This document shows, piece by piece, positions 6,508 to 12,637 of a DNA stretch of 12,637 nt (position 1 is the stretch's first letter; each line of letters begins with the position of its first letter). The notes below the pieces were generated by a model that made no database searches, was not told where the DNA came from, and worked only from the letters and a program-made list of their open reading frames with translations. Both the position numbers and the translations under genes were made by a program. Source of the stretch: Thermodesulfovibrionia bacterium (GTDB taxonomy: Bacteria > Nitrospirota > Thermodesulfovibrionia > UBA6902); assembly GCA_947258735.1 (NCBI GenBank), contig CAMYJJ010000062.1:1-12637 (forward strand), read 5' to 3'.

Positions 6508-7362
6508 TTATAACTGACTCTTGGGCACCCTCTGAGGTGATGGGCCTCTTCCACGAAACACAACAACCTGAAAATCAATTCCCTTTAATATTTCACAGTC
6601 CTTAATCGGCACCGGTTTCGGAACACCTTCCCCATAATAGCCCACAATTTGTCCGGGTTCGGGCGGGCCGGCAGCAAAGCTGTTTCTGACTCTCAAATAG
6701 TAGGTTCCTTCAATTAAAGGAAGAACATATTTTCCATCCTTGTCTGACTTGCTGGACACAAAGAGAGGCTTTCTCCCAATAATGGGTTCTGTAAAGGCAA
6801 CAACGACCGCCCCTTCAACAGGCATCCAGTCTGTGCTGACTATTACTCCTTCGAGGGCAGTTGTAATACGGTGATGTGATATTTCCTCTTCCGAAATTTG
6901 AAATGCTTCTGCCTGTGTCCCTATGTCAAGCTTATCGTCCGCTTTTATTTTATGTAACTTTGGTCTGCCTTTTTCATCAAGACTCCTGAAAACATAATCT
7001 CCCTCTTGCGGAGGCCCAAGTTTATCACCTGACATGCGCTTGATGGCGCCAATATAATAATAACCCTCAGGAATTTCGATTGAAAATGAACCATCGGCAC
7101 CAAGAGTACGGGATATATCAGGTGTTCTTTCATACTTCTCTGGATTGGGTGGCGGACCGGACAAGATATCATAAAACATGATCTGCCCCCAGGAAAGTGC
7201 AACCCCTTCTGTGTCCTTGACCATTATCCTGCCGGTAACAGTCCCCTTCTGAATCTTCGGCTCAGTTTCCTTTGCCGTTTCTTCAGCAAAAGAACTGCTG
7301 GCGATCAGGCAAATGCTTAAAACAGCAACACAGGAAAGCACATGTTTTAATCGAATGAACAT
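6508..7362 (-). CDS. Exported two-domain beta-sandwich protein (carboxypeptidase-regulatory-like), paralogue B
   Basis: A 284-residue exported protein, first gene of a three-gene cluster. A Sec signal peptide (about 1-26, cleavage near SFA) precedes two beta-sandwich domains that match paralogue A at the same spacing: GTVTGRIMVKD, SGPPP, DGSFSIEIPEGYYYIGA, GPPQEGDYVF in the first; LEGVIVSTDWMPVEGAVVVAF, DKDGKYVLPL, GTYYLRVR, AGPPEPGQIVGYYGEG in the second. The two halves share G-x-Y-Y and GPP motifs, suggesting an old internal duplication. The C-terminal tail (RGRGPSPQRVPKSQL) has no match in paralogue A. AGGAGG lies nine bases before ATG 7362 and a strong promoter sits about 50 bases further up. 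Function unknown; a surface or periplasmic ligand-binding role is likely. Confidence 0.85.
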   Translation of the reverse strand: MFIRLKHVLSCVAVLSICLIASSSFAEETAKETEPKIQKGTVTGRIMVKDTEGVALSWGQIMFYDILSGPPPNPEKYERTPDISRTLGADGSFSIEIPEGYYYIGAIKRMSGDKLGPPQEGDYVFRSLDEKGRPKLHKIKADDKLDIGTQAEAFQISEEEISHHRITTALEGVIVSTDWMPVEGAVVVAFTEPIIGRKPLFVSSKSDKDGKYVLPLIEGTYYLRVRNSFAAGPPEPGQIVGYYGEGVPKPVPIKDCEILKGIDFQVVVFRGRGPSPQRVPKSQL

Positions 7363-7416
7363 CTCGGATATCCTCCTGTTTTTATGAATATAAATAGTTC
7401 GTTCTCAATAAAATCG

Positions 7417-7445
7417 ATTATAAGTAATACAAGTTAAAATATCAA
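7417..7445 (-). promoter_or_regulatory. Strong sigma-70-type promoter of the beta-sandwich operon
   Basis: On the minus strand TTGATA (7440-7445), a 17-base spacer, and a perfect TATAAT (7417-7422). Transcription would start near 7410, giving a leader of roughly 48 bases before ATG 7362 with its AGGAGG. It begins right next to octamer-repeat element 5. Confidence 0.8.
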
Positions 7446-7448
7446 TGA

Positions 7449-7573
7449 GCAAGCTGGGAAGCGCGGAAGCATCTAAGATCATACGTGTATACGTATAATA
7501 ATAAGGAAGTAAGGACTAGCAATAATTCACTTCCAAACTTCCTCACTTGAGATCTTCCGAGCTTTCGCGCTTA
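7449..7573. repeat. Octamer inverted-repeat element 5
   Basis: The right part is clear: CTTCCAAA, CTTCCTCA, CTTGAGAT, CTTCCGAG, CTTTCGCG, CTTAC, ending in the TAA stop (7571-7573) of the UPF0489/TPR gene. The left part (GAAGCGCG, GAAGCATC) is more degenerate and the middle holds a separate AT-rich palindrome, ATACGTGTATACGTAT (about 7482-7497). It separates the stop codon of one gene from the promoter of the next. Confidence 0.75.
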
Positions 7574-9058
7574 CTTCTTTGGATAATCAACAAACATCTT
7601 CTTCACCGCCGGATTGTCCTTCAGCACAGCATGCAGTTCCATTAAATTATTTTTCTCACTGTAATCAAGAGCCGCATAAATGGCATTCGCAGCTCTTGTA
7701 TTAACAACCTCTGCATAGGGGTTTATTTCAAGGCTGCTTACAGCCGCATTTAAAGCTTGTACTGCCTCTTCACTGTTACCTGATAACAGATATGTCTCAA
7801 ATATCAGGAAGTTTGTGGGGAATGAACCGTTCATCTGAACATCTTTCCTGTAATAACGTAATGCCTCATCAGTTTTTCCCATATCACGCAGGCAGTGTGC
7901 ATAATAATAAAGGCCGTTGATTATCCCCGGATCACTGGAATATCCTTCCATGAAAAACCGTTCAGCCTCCTGACACTGTTTTTTTGTGAAATACAACGAA
8001 CCCAGGTATGAAAGTCCGGTGCAATAGAGCCTGTCAGCTTCACAGCTCGATTTTGCTGCGTTAAATGCCTTTTCAGTTTCTCCCTTCAGCATATGGGCAT
8101 ATGCCTTGTATAGCAGCAGTGAAGCTTCATGATCTGCTGTCGGATATTCCTCTATCAATCTGAGCATTTTTTCATGCTGTACTGACCGGTACTCATCATC
8201 TAGCTTCTGCAGTTGTACGAGCAGATCCGAAGGCGGTTCATTGAGAACGGAAGGCCGGGACAAAACATTGGCCAGTTCATCACCGATCCAGCGGAGGTGA
8301 GGGGAAATATATTCCCCATTCACTGAGTAGCTCACTACCGCTTTCTGAATATGATAATTTCTGTTAAAAAGTGATGAAAACAGGATGTCCAGGGCCTTAA
8401 GATAGTTGATCCTGTATTGTGTGGAAAAAACAGGAAAGAAGTCAGTATCAATACTCATGACGACATGATGAGAAAGAACAGGAAGTGATTCTATATCACA
8501 TACTGTGAGAGGGATACCCTGATAGAATCCTGAAAACCTGTTGTCCTGCAGTGTATAAGTCTGAATATCTTCATCACTGAACATGGCATCTTTTAAAAAT
8601 CGGCGGAGAAGTTCTTCGGCATTGCTCTGAGAAAAGTAAGGGTAAGGGATAACCCAGAAAATTTCTTTAAACATGCCGAGACGCGCGCCTGCATAGATCC
8701 AGTTTCCTACATGGTAGAGACCGTGGTCGGCAACAGAGTCAGCTTCTGCAAATTCTTTCCAGTCTTGCTGTTTATATAGCTTCTGAAGTTCAGTGATCTT
8801 TTCCTCGGGTATGACCCGGATGTCATCGTGGGTGTCGATATTGATCACTACGGCATCACGTAACCCCTGCTCAGCCCATCGGGCCAACGCCTGTCCATGG
8901 TCTTCAACATTTAGAAGGTCAGGGATGGGATCTTTGCCAAGGACAGGTAATGGTTTTGGTGGTGCTCCAGGTATTTGCTCCTCGCAGCCCGTTAAATTCG
9001 GGAGTGTGATTAACAGTAGAATGATAAAAATTAAATATGGATATGTAATGGTATTCAT
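7571..9058 (-). CDS. UPF0489/ureohydrolase-like TPR lipoprotein (possible peptide-arginase relative)
   Basis: A 495-residue predicted lipoprotein: hydrophobic signal and lipobox LTGC with Cys25. Residues about 45-215 resemble UPF0489 (human C5orf22 relatives): VEDHGQAL (His54), VINIDTHDDIR (Asp75, His77, Asp79), GNWIYAGARLGMFKEIFWVIP and MSIDTDFF (Asp204, Asp206). The DxHxD and SxDxD patterns plus an upstream His are the six manganese ligands of the arginase/deacetylase fold, so the site looks intact. Residues about 300-480 are TPR repeats (ASLLLYKAYAHMLKGETEKAF, GLSYLGSLYFTKKQCQEAERFF, LYYYAHCLRDMGKTDEALRYY), a protein-binding scaffold. UPF0489 includes peptide arginases of RiPP pathways. 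No strong Shine-Dalgarno precedes ATG 9058. Enzymatic activity and substrate are inference; location on the outer face of a membrane is likely. Confidence 0.8.
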   Translation of the reverse strand: MNTITYPYLIFIILLLITLPNLTGCEEQIPGAPPKPLPVLGKDPIPDLLNVEDHGQALARWAEQGLRDAVVINIDTHDDIRVIPEEKITELQKLYKQQDWKEFAEADSVADHGLYHVGNWIYAGARLGMFKEIFWVIPYPYFSQSNAEELLRRFLKDAMFSDEDIQTYTLQDNRFSGFYQGIPLTVCDIESLPVLSHHVVMSIDTDFFPVFSTQYRINYLKALDILFSSLFNRNYHIQKAVVSYSVNGEYISPHLRWIGDELANVLSRPSVLNEPPSDLLVQLQKLDDEYRSVQHEKMLRLIEEYPTADHEASLLLYKAYAHMLKGETEKAFNAAKSSCEADRLYCTGLSYLGSLYFTKKQCQEAERFFMEGYSSDPGIINGLYYYAHCLRDMGKTDEALRYYRKDVQMNGSFPTNFLIFETYLLSGNSEEAVQALNAAVSSLEINPYAEVVNTRAANAIYAALDYSEKNNLMELHAVLKDNPAVKKMFVDYPKK

Positions 9059-9095
9059 GTCTGTTTATATGATAGCAGGTTTATTTCATTTGTAT

Positions 9096-9116
9096 GGGCG
9101 AGGCGGTGCCTCACCC
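9096..9116. repeat. REP-like palindrome, GGGCGAGGC/GCCTCACCC
   Basis: A near-perfect inverted repeat with one mismatch and a 3-base loop, located just upstream of the UPF0489 gene. It belongs with the nearby 9176-9196 palindrome in style (GGGCGA start, preceded by TAT or CAG), as in widespread REP-type intergenic repeats. Confidence 0.6.
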
Positions 9117-9175
9117 TTGTCCTTGCTGGCCATCAAACATTGGTAACAATCATCGGTGGGGATATGTCCAAAACA

Positions 9176-9196
9176 GGGCGACCCACCGGGTCGCCC
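9176..9196. repeat. REP-like palindrome, GGGCGACCC/GGGTCGCCC
   Basis: A perfect 9-bp stem with a 3-base ACC loop, followed by CCTAC. This sequence type (GTAGGGGCGACCC on the other strand) is a known dispersed intergenic repeat in many bacterial genomes and is thought to be moved by REP-associated transposases. No transposase is in this window. Confidence 0.75.
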
Positions 9197-9221
9197 CTAC
9201 AATCGTCAACCTGATAATTCA

Positions 9222-9263
9222 TTAAAAAATATAGAGGTGAGTCCTGGTACCAGAACTCACCTC
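9222..9263 (-). terminator. Strong intrinsic terminator after the small peptide ORF
   Basis: Inverted repeat GAGGTGAGT (9234-9242) and ACTCACCTC (9255-9263) flanks a central palindrome CTGGTACCAG. Together they form a nearly unbroken 30-base hairpin with one C/A mismatch. On the minus strand the stem is followed by TATATTTTTT (ending near 9223), a classic Rho-independent terminator. It lies 18 bases after the stop of the 20-codon ORF. It may also work weakly on the plus strand (ATTCTTT). Confidence 0.88.
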
Positions 9264-9281
9264 ATTCTTTACCTGGGTGCA

Positions 9282-9344
9282 TTAACAGGGATGCACACTT
9301 GTTGTACCAACTACTTTCGGTTTTACGTAGGTCAACTTTTTCAT
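9282..9344 (-). CDS. Candidate 20-residue peptide gene (RiPP-precursor-like or small regulatory peptide)
   Basis: The encoded peptide is MKKLTYVKPKVVGTTSVHPC. It is far below usual gene-calling length but has every sign of expression: AAGGAGGTG, a full anti-Shine-Dalgarno match, six bases before ATG 9344; a TTGACA promoter at 9384-9413; and a strong terminator at 9222-9263. It would be made from its own transcript of about 155 bases. The Lys-rich N-terminus, the Y-x-K-P motif (Tyr6 to Pro9) and a short Ser/Thr-rich end closing in His-Pro-Cys look like a very short leader-core precursor of a modified peptide, but no maturase is in the window. It has no Arg. Alternatives are a leader peptide or a small membrane-free regulator. 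No family is recognised; functional class is inference. Confidence 0.7.
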   Translation of the reverse strand: MKKLTYVKPKVVGTTSVHPC

Positions 9345-9383
9345 CCTACACCTCCTTCCAGGTTGTTAAAAGTCAATTTTCAA

Positions 9384-9413
9384 AATATGACATACCCGTT
9401 CTCTGGGTGTCAA
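9384..9413 (-). promoter_or_regulatory. Promoter of the small peptide ORF
   Basis: On the minus strand a consensus TTGACA (9408-9413), an 18-base spacer and CATATT (9384-9389, 4 of 6 to TATAAT). A start near 9377 gives a leader of about 33 bases ending in AAGGAGGTGTAGG and the ATG at 9344. Together with the terminator this makes the peptide gene an independent unit, not only the tail of the cytochrome operon. Confidence 0.65.
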
Positions 9414-9428
9414 TCTATTCTATGGCAA

Positions 9429-9454
9429 GGGACACGTCCTAATGGACATGTCCC
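9429..9454. repeat. Palindrome GGGACACGTCC-TAAT-GGACATGTCCC
   Basis: An 11-bp inverted repeat with one mismatch and a 4-base loop, 11 bases after the cytochrome stop codon at 9466. It has the look of another dispersed intergenic palindrome. On RNA it forms a stable hairpin that could protect the 3' end of the cytochrome mRNA; there is no T-tract, so it is not called a terminator. Confidence 0.65.
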
Positions 9455-9465
9455 CGTTCGTTAAA

Positions 9466-11499
9466 TTACCACTGCGTTACGTTATTCCAGTGCTGGTCGG
9501 TCCATGTACCTGTCTGAGTATCGTGACAGGTCGGGTATGCCGGATATACGTTGTTTTGAGTACCCGGGCTGCCCCAGAGATAGGCGCCACCGCTGTCTTT
9601 ACCCCACGGATCAGGCTCTTCACCGTAGCCGCCACCACCCATCGGGCCTCTTCCGCGGCCTCCTCCTTTAGTGTCGGTGGGAGGATCACCACCCTCTGTA
9701 ATTGCTGCGCTGCTCCAGCTTCCTCCTGAGACCACCTGACCTCTGTGATTTTCATCCAGACAGTTGGTGATCGCCAGTCTTGGCAGACATGAGCTGTGCG
9801 GTGTATGACACTTCGAACATGAATATCCGTGCATCTTGTTATTGGCATTGTTACCGCTACCAGATGCCCATCCAAGCACTGAATCATGTATCCTGTCGTA
9901 TGTACCCCACGTGTTGTCCGTGTCCGGGTCGATCTGACTCTTGTCATGACAGCTCAGACACAGTCCTCCGAATTCTGTTGCAGCCTGCATGATCCTGTCG
10001 CCGCTTCCGGATGCTCCTACATCATAACGGGTAAAAGTATGACGCTGAGAGTTCGTCGCTGTCCTGAAGGTATTCTGGTCTATGTTATAGGTGGGCGGGC
10101 TTCCAATGTACACTGGATCCTCTCTTCTGCCTCCGCCTCTGACCTCGTTCGTTATTGTCGGTGCTGTATCCTCCTTGTACGGAGAAGTCAGCCACGTACC
10201 CTTTAGCATCGGCACCGAGTACTGCTGGTTCGCTCCAAGACTCGGGCTTACTCCATGCGGGTCGTGGCACGCTGAGCAGAGACCGTCGACTGTATCGGCC
10301 GGCGTTGAAGCCAACGGTGATGATGCTCCGAAATGGCCTCCGAGTACTCCGATGGCGTCCTTGAACGGGTACCTGATCTGAGGTCCGGCTGAATTTATGC
10401 CTGGTCCGCCTTCCCAGCCTATTTTCTCCCAGTAACTGATGATCATGTCAGTGGCTCCAAAGGTGCTGTAGCCCCATGGGATAGTTGCATCAGCATTTGG
10501 CGTCATGTGACAGTCAAAACAGAGTCCTGATCCTGAACTGTGCGCTACAAAGGTCGATGAACCTGCAAAATCTGCAGGCTTGTATGTTGCCGCAGAACCG
10601 CCCAATCCGGCTGTCACGTCTTTTAACAGTCCGCCATTGGCTGTTGCGCTCGTGTAGTACGTGGTCGTACCGCTTGCTGTTGATCCATGTGCGTTGTGAC
10701 AGTCTATACACAGTATGTTTCCGCTTCCTGTTCTGTTCGGTATCGTACCGTCTACTCCGGTGCTTGTACTGAAGCCCTGTACATTGCTGCCTGCATTACC
10801 ATGGGCTGAGTAAGCTTTCTGTATATTCTTCTGCGCTGCATTGGCTTCTCCTGTGTATTTACCCCATGTCGTTGTACCTGCCTGCGAGTATCTCTCATCA
10901 ATGCTCAGTCCGTCCCATGCATAGGTTATTGGGGTATTGCCGTCACCAAATGGCTGAGCTGCAGCACTGTCCGCATCATGACAGCCCAGACAGACCTGGT
11001 TGATCTTCTCAAGTTCTGTCCTTGTACTACCGCCGCTGCCTGCAGTAACTGCAAGGTTATCCAGCAGTAAGTCGTTCTGATAATCATTACCCGTACTGCT
11101 TACTACAAACCTGATCCGCAACTTAAAGTCAGCGTTGCTGTAACTGCTCAGGTCATACGGCCCTGCTGTTTGCCAGCTCGTACCCTGAGTGCCACTGGCT
11201 ATGGTGCCGCCTGTTACATCAAGGTCCCATCCGCTGCCGTTGTATGCATCAAGATGCAGACTTCCATTTCCACCTATCTGCATGTTGTAATCAAAACTGA
11301 AGTTAAATGCATAGGTGCCTGCATCCAGTGTGTTGCTCTCCAGATAGTGGCTGCTGCCAAGCGCTATTCCGTCTCCACAGGTGGATGTACCTGCCCCAGA
11401 GGATTCGATAAATATAAACGGCACCGGATTACCCGGGTTAGTACCGGTATTGCTTGAATCCGTGGCCTGTGTTCCATAACACCAGGCGTTTTTGCCGTC
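9466..11499 (-). CDS. Multiheme c-type cytochrome, 3' part downstream of an in-frame stop
   Basis: This is the continuation, in the same frame, of the reading frame at 11500-12637. From the TAA at 11500 it stays open for 677 codons; the first usable internal start is GTG 11424, which has no Shine-Dalgarno. The N-terminal third is a beta-sandwich (GSSHYLES...AGTYAFNFSFDYNM...LDAYNGSGWDL...SFKLRIRF-like...LLLDNLAV). Then come six CxxCH haem sites: CLGCH, CIDCH, CFDCH, CSACH, CLSCH and CSKCH, several with a second His nearby (CHNAHG, CHDPHG, CHTPH), typical of doubled-CxxCH cytochromes. CSKCHTPHSSCLPRLAITNCLD is a style known from Geobacter-type outer-surface cytochromes. Near the C-terminus are a Gly/Arg-rich segment (GGGRGRGPMGGGGYG) and a lone PTCHD lacking the first Cys. 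Likely extracytoplasmic electron transfer. Confidence 0.85.
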   Translation of the reverse strand, partial: DGKNAWCYGTQATDSSNTGTNPGNPVPFIFIESSGAGTSTCGDGIALGSSHYLESNTLDAGTYAFNFSFDYNMQIGGNGSLHLDAYNGSGWDLDVTGGTIASGTQGTSWQTAGPYDLSSYSNADFKLRIRFVVSSTGNDYQNDLLLDNLAVTAGSGGSTRTELEKINQVCLGCHDADSAAAQPFGDGNTPITYAWDGLSIDERYSQAGTTTWGKYTGEANAAQKNIQKAYSAHGNAGSNVQGFSTSTGVDGTIPNRTGSGNILCIDCHNAHGSTASGTTTYYTSATANGGLLKDVTAGLGGSAATYKPADFAGSSTFVAHSSGSGLCFDCHMTPNADATIPWGYSTFGATDMIISYWEKIGWEGGPGINSAGPQIRYPFKDAIGVLGGHFGASSPLASTPADTVDGLCSACHDPHGVSPSLGANQQYSVPMLKGTWLTSPYKEDTAPTITNEVRGGGRREDPVYIGSPPTYNIDQNTFRTATNSQRHTFTRYDVGASGSGDRIMQAATEFGGLCLSCHDKSQIDPDTDNTWGTYDRIHDSVLGWASGSGNNANNKMHGYSCSKCHTPHSSCLPRLAITNCLDENHRGQVVSGGSWSSAAITEGGDPPTDTKGGGRGRGPMGGGGYGEEPDPWGKDSGGAYLWGSPGTQNNVYPAYPTCHDTQTGTWTDQHWNNVTQW

Positions 11500-12637
11500 T
11501 TAACCGCTTACCGCTGTCCAGTTCGTTGCTCCCGGATTGCTCGTTACTTTCGTCTCATGCGTCACTCCATTAAACTCATCAAGCTGGTTAAACGGTGGTG
11601 ATCCGCCTCCTGAACCGCCTGCAGTGTATTCAACGGCCGTTGTTCCCGGACTGTATGATGTCGGTCTCACGCTGCCTCCGTAAATAACCAGATTCACTTC
11701 AGATCCGGGAGCATTCCATCCGCCGTGATAGGTATTGTTGATGCTGCCGTCGCTGTTTGCTTCCCAGTGGCACTGGTAGCAGTGCTGGTTTGTCAGCTGA
11801 ACGCCCTGAATGTGATGGGAATTCCCGTTTAGCAGCTGGTCTGCTACCGCAACTCTGTTCCCCTGAGGCTCTGCGTGGCAAATTATACACTCACCTGACG
11901 GTTCGAAACTTTCTAGATGCTCATGGCATATTGTACAGTCCACTCCGTTATTGTGGTCCTGTCCGCCCGGTGCCGTGCCGTCACTCTGATGATGGTTTGT
12001 TGCACTGTGGCACGTCTCACAGATATTCTCATTGTAGGGAGCTCCGTCTGCAAAGGATCCCGGACCGGTGAATGCGGTAAACATTATTGTGCTGCCAGGT
12101 ACGATGCTGCTGGCTATCTGTGTGCGCACCAGTTTCAGGTTTGTTGAGCCGAACATCGGATCATGACACTCTACACAGTCCTTGCCCTGGTGGGTTGCCA
12201 CATCAGGCGCTGTCGGGTAGTTCGGCTTCTCTGCTCCGCCTGCTGTATGACAGTTTGCACAGGCCGTGTTCGGTACCGGGTCTGAGAAGTTCGGCCCTAC
12301 ATGGCAGATGAAACAGTCTGATATGACATCATGCGGTGGTTCAGGTACGCCGCCGGTCGGGAGAAAACTGTCAAGATGAGGATGACATTCTGTTGTACAG
12401 TTTGTCTCGTTATTGTGGTCCTGTCCGCCCGGTGCTGTGCCGTCACTCTGGTGATGGTTTGTTGCACTATGGCACGTCTCACAGATGTTCTCATTATAGG
12501 GAGGTCCATCTGCGAATGATCCCGGACCACTCAATGCTGTAAATACTATTGTGCTTCCGGGAATGATACTGCTGGCTATCTGTGTGCGTATCACTTTCTG
12601 GTTTGTTGAGCCGAACATCGGATCATGACACTCTACA
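11500..12637 (-). CDS. Multiheme c-type cytochrome, central part (open at right edge, ends at in-frame TAA)
   Basis: The frame is open to the right edge, so the N-terminus and signal peptide lie outside. It has eight CxxCH motifs (CETCH, CFICH, CANCH, CVECH, CETCH, CTICH, CIICH, CYQCH), one CX3CH (CTTECH) and a ninth CxxCH cut by the edge (VECH). A block beginning VECHDPMFGSTN and running to HHQSDGTAPGGQDHNN occurs twice, 154 residues apart. After the haem region comes FNQLDEFNGVTHETKVTSNPG..NWTAVSG, the first strands of a beta-sandwich, and then TAA. Past the stop the frame goes on with DGKNAWCYGT and completes the same domain. So this is one gene with a nonsense codon (or a sequencing error), not two natural genes. 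Role: periplasmic or surface electron transfer. Confidence 0.85.
   Translation of the reverse strand, partial: VECHDPMFGSTNQKVIRTQIASSIIPGSTIVFTALSGPGSFADGPPYNENICETCHSATNHHQSDGTAPGGQDHNNETNCTTECHPHLDSFLPTGGVPEPPHDVISDCFICHVGPNFSDPVPNTACANCHTAGGAEKPNYPTAPDVATHQGKDCVECHDPMFGSTNLKLVRTQIASSIVPGSTIMFTAFTGPGSFADGAPYNENICETCHSATNHHQSDGTAPGGQDHNNGVDCTICHEHLESFEPSGECIICHAEPQGNRVAVADQLLNGNSHHIQGVQLTNQHCYQCHWEANSDGSINNTYHGGWNAPGSEVNLVIYGGSVRPTSYSPGTTAVEYTAGGSGGGSPPFNQLDEFNGVTHETKVTSNPGATNWTAVSG
11951..12175 (-). repeat. Cytochrome internal tandem repeat, copy 2 segment
   Basis: This segment matches 12413-12637 at a constant offset of 462 bases with no gaps by eye and roughly nine of ten bases identical. 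It encodes the block from GQDHNN back to VECHDP. The 154-codon period marks a recent duplication of a module with several haem sites. More copies may lie beyond the right edge. Confidence 0.85.
12413..12637 (-). repeat. Cytochrome internal tandem repeat, copy 1 segment (cut by edge)
   Basis: Partner of 11951-12175. Differences are scattered and mostly conservative in protein (IIPGSTIVFTALSG against IVPGSTIMFTAFTG; GPPYNEN against GAPYNEN), showing that both copies were kept under selection as coding sequence after the duplication. After the shared block the copies diverge: this one continues with the CX3CH site, the other with a normal CTICH. Confidence 0.85.

Noticed and set aside
9429..9454. 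Palindrome after the cytochrome stop as a Rho-independent terminator
   Set aside because: It has a good stem but no T-tract on the minus strand (GAATAG follows), so it is listed as a repeat.
9156..9464. Plus-strand ORF of 102 codons across the REP palindrome, the terminator and the small peptide gene
   Set aside because: It runs through palindromic repeats and a terminator hairpin, has no ribosome site and no recognisable domain.
9477..9947. Minus-strand ORF of 156 codons, Thr/Arg/Val-rich
   Set aside because: Shadow frame of the cytochrome, whose frame has the CxxCH motifs.
11500..11502. Recoding of the cytochrome TAA as selenocysteine or pyrrolysine
   Set aside because: Those use TGA and TAG. 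TAA also ends most other genes here, so a general reassignment is excluded.

Overview
All supported genes lie on the minus strand, so the window reads right to left. The mix of a giant extracytoplasmic multiheme c-type cytochrome, a NikR-controlled ECF nickel transporter, many secreted beta-rich proteins and abundant intergenic palindromes suggests an anaerobic, metal- or sulfur-cycling Gram-negative such as Nitrospirota (Thermodesulfovibrionia-like) or Desulfobacterota. The taxonomic guess is inference only; no rRNA or phylogenetic marker is present.

Layout in transcription order. (1) 12637-9466: part of a very large multiheme cytochrome, open at the right edge, with 14 complete CxxCH motifs, one CX3CH and a 462-nt internal tandem repeat. 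An in-frame TAA at 11500-11502 splits it in the middle of one beta-sandwich domain. (2) 9465-9059: a non-coding-looking stretch that hides a compact unit, TTGACA promoter, perfect Shine-Dalgarno, a 20-codon ORF (MKKLTYVKPKVVGTTSVHPC) and a strong intrinsic terminator, followed by two REP-like palindromes. (3) 9058-7571: a lipoprotein with a UPF0489/ureohydrolase-like domain that keeps all arginase-type metal ligands, fused to TPR repeats. (4) 7445-5183: a strong promoter, then a three-gene cluster of exported proteins: two paralogous two-domain beta-sandwich proteins flanking a small NTF2-like protein. (5) 4996-4577: trmO, a tRNA methyltransferase. (6) 4386-698: promoter and NikR operator, nikR, cbiM, a PDGLE/NikN-like subunit, cbiQ and cbiO, a nickel uptake operon with autoregulation. 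(7) 372-1: the start of an exported parallel-beta-helix-like protein, cut by the left edge.

Five intergenic spacers (after cbiO, nikR, trmO, the 5183 gene and the 7571 gene) carry the same unusual element: octamer units of form GNAAGNNN on one side and their inverted form NNNCTTNC on the other. In all five cases the element begins exactly at, and supplies, the TAA stop codon of the gene upstream of it. This element family and the tiny peptide gene beside a UPF0489 lipoprotein are the two most interesting things here.
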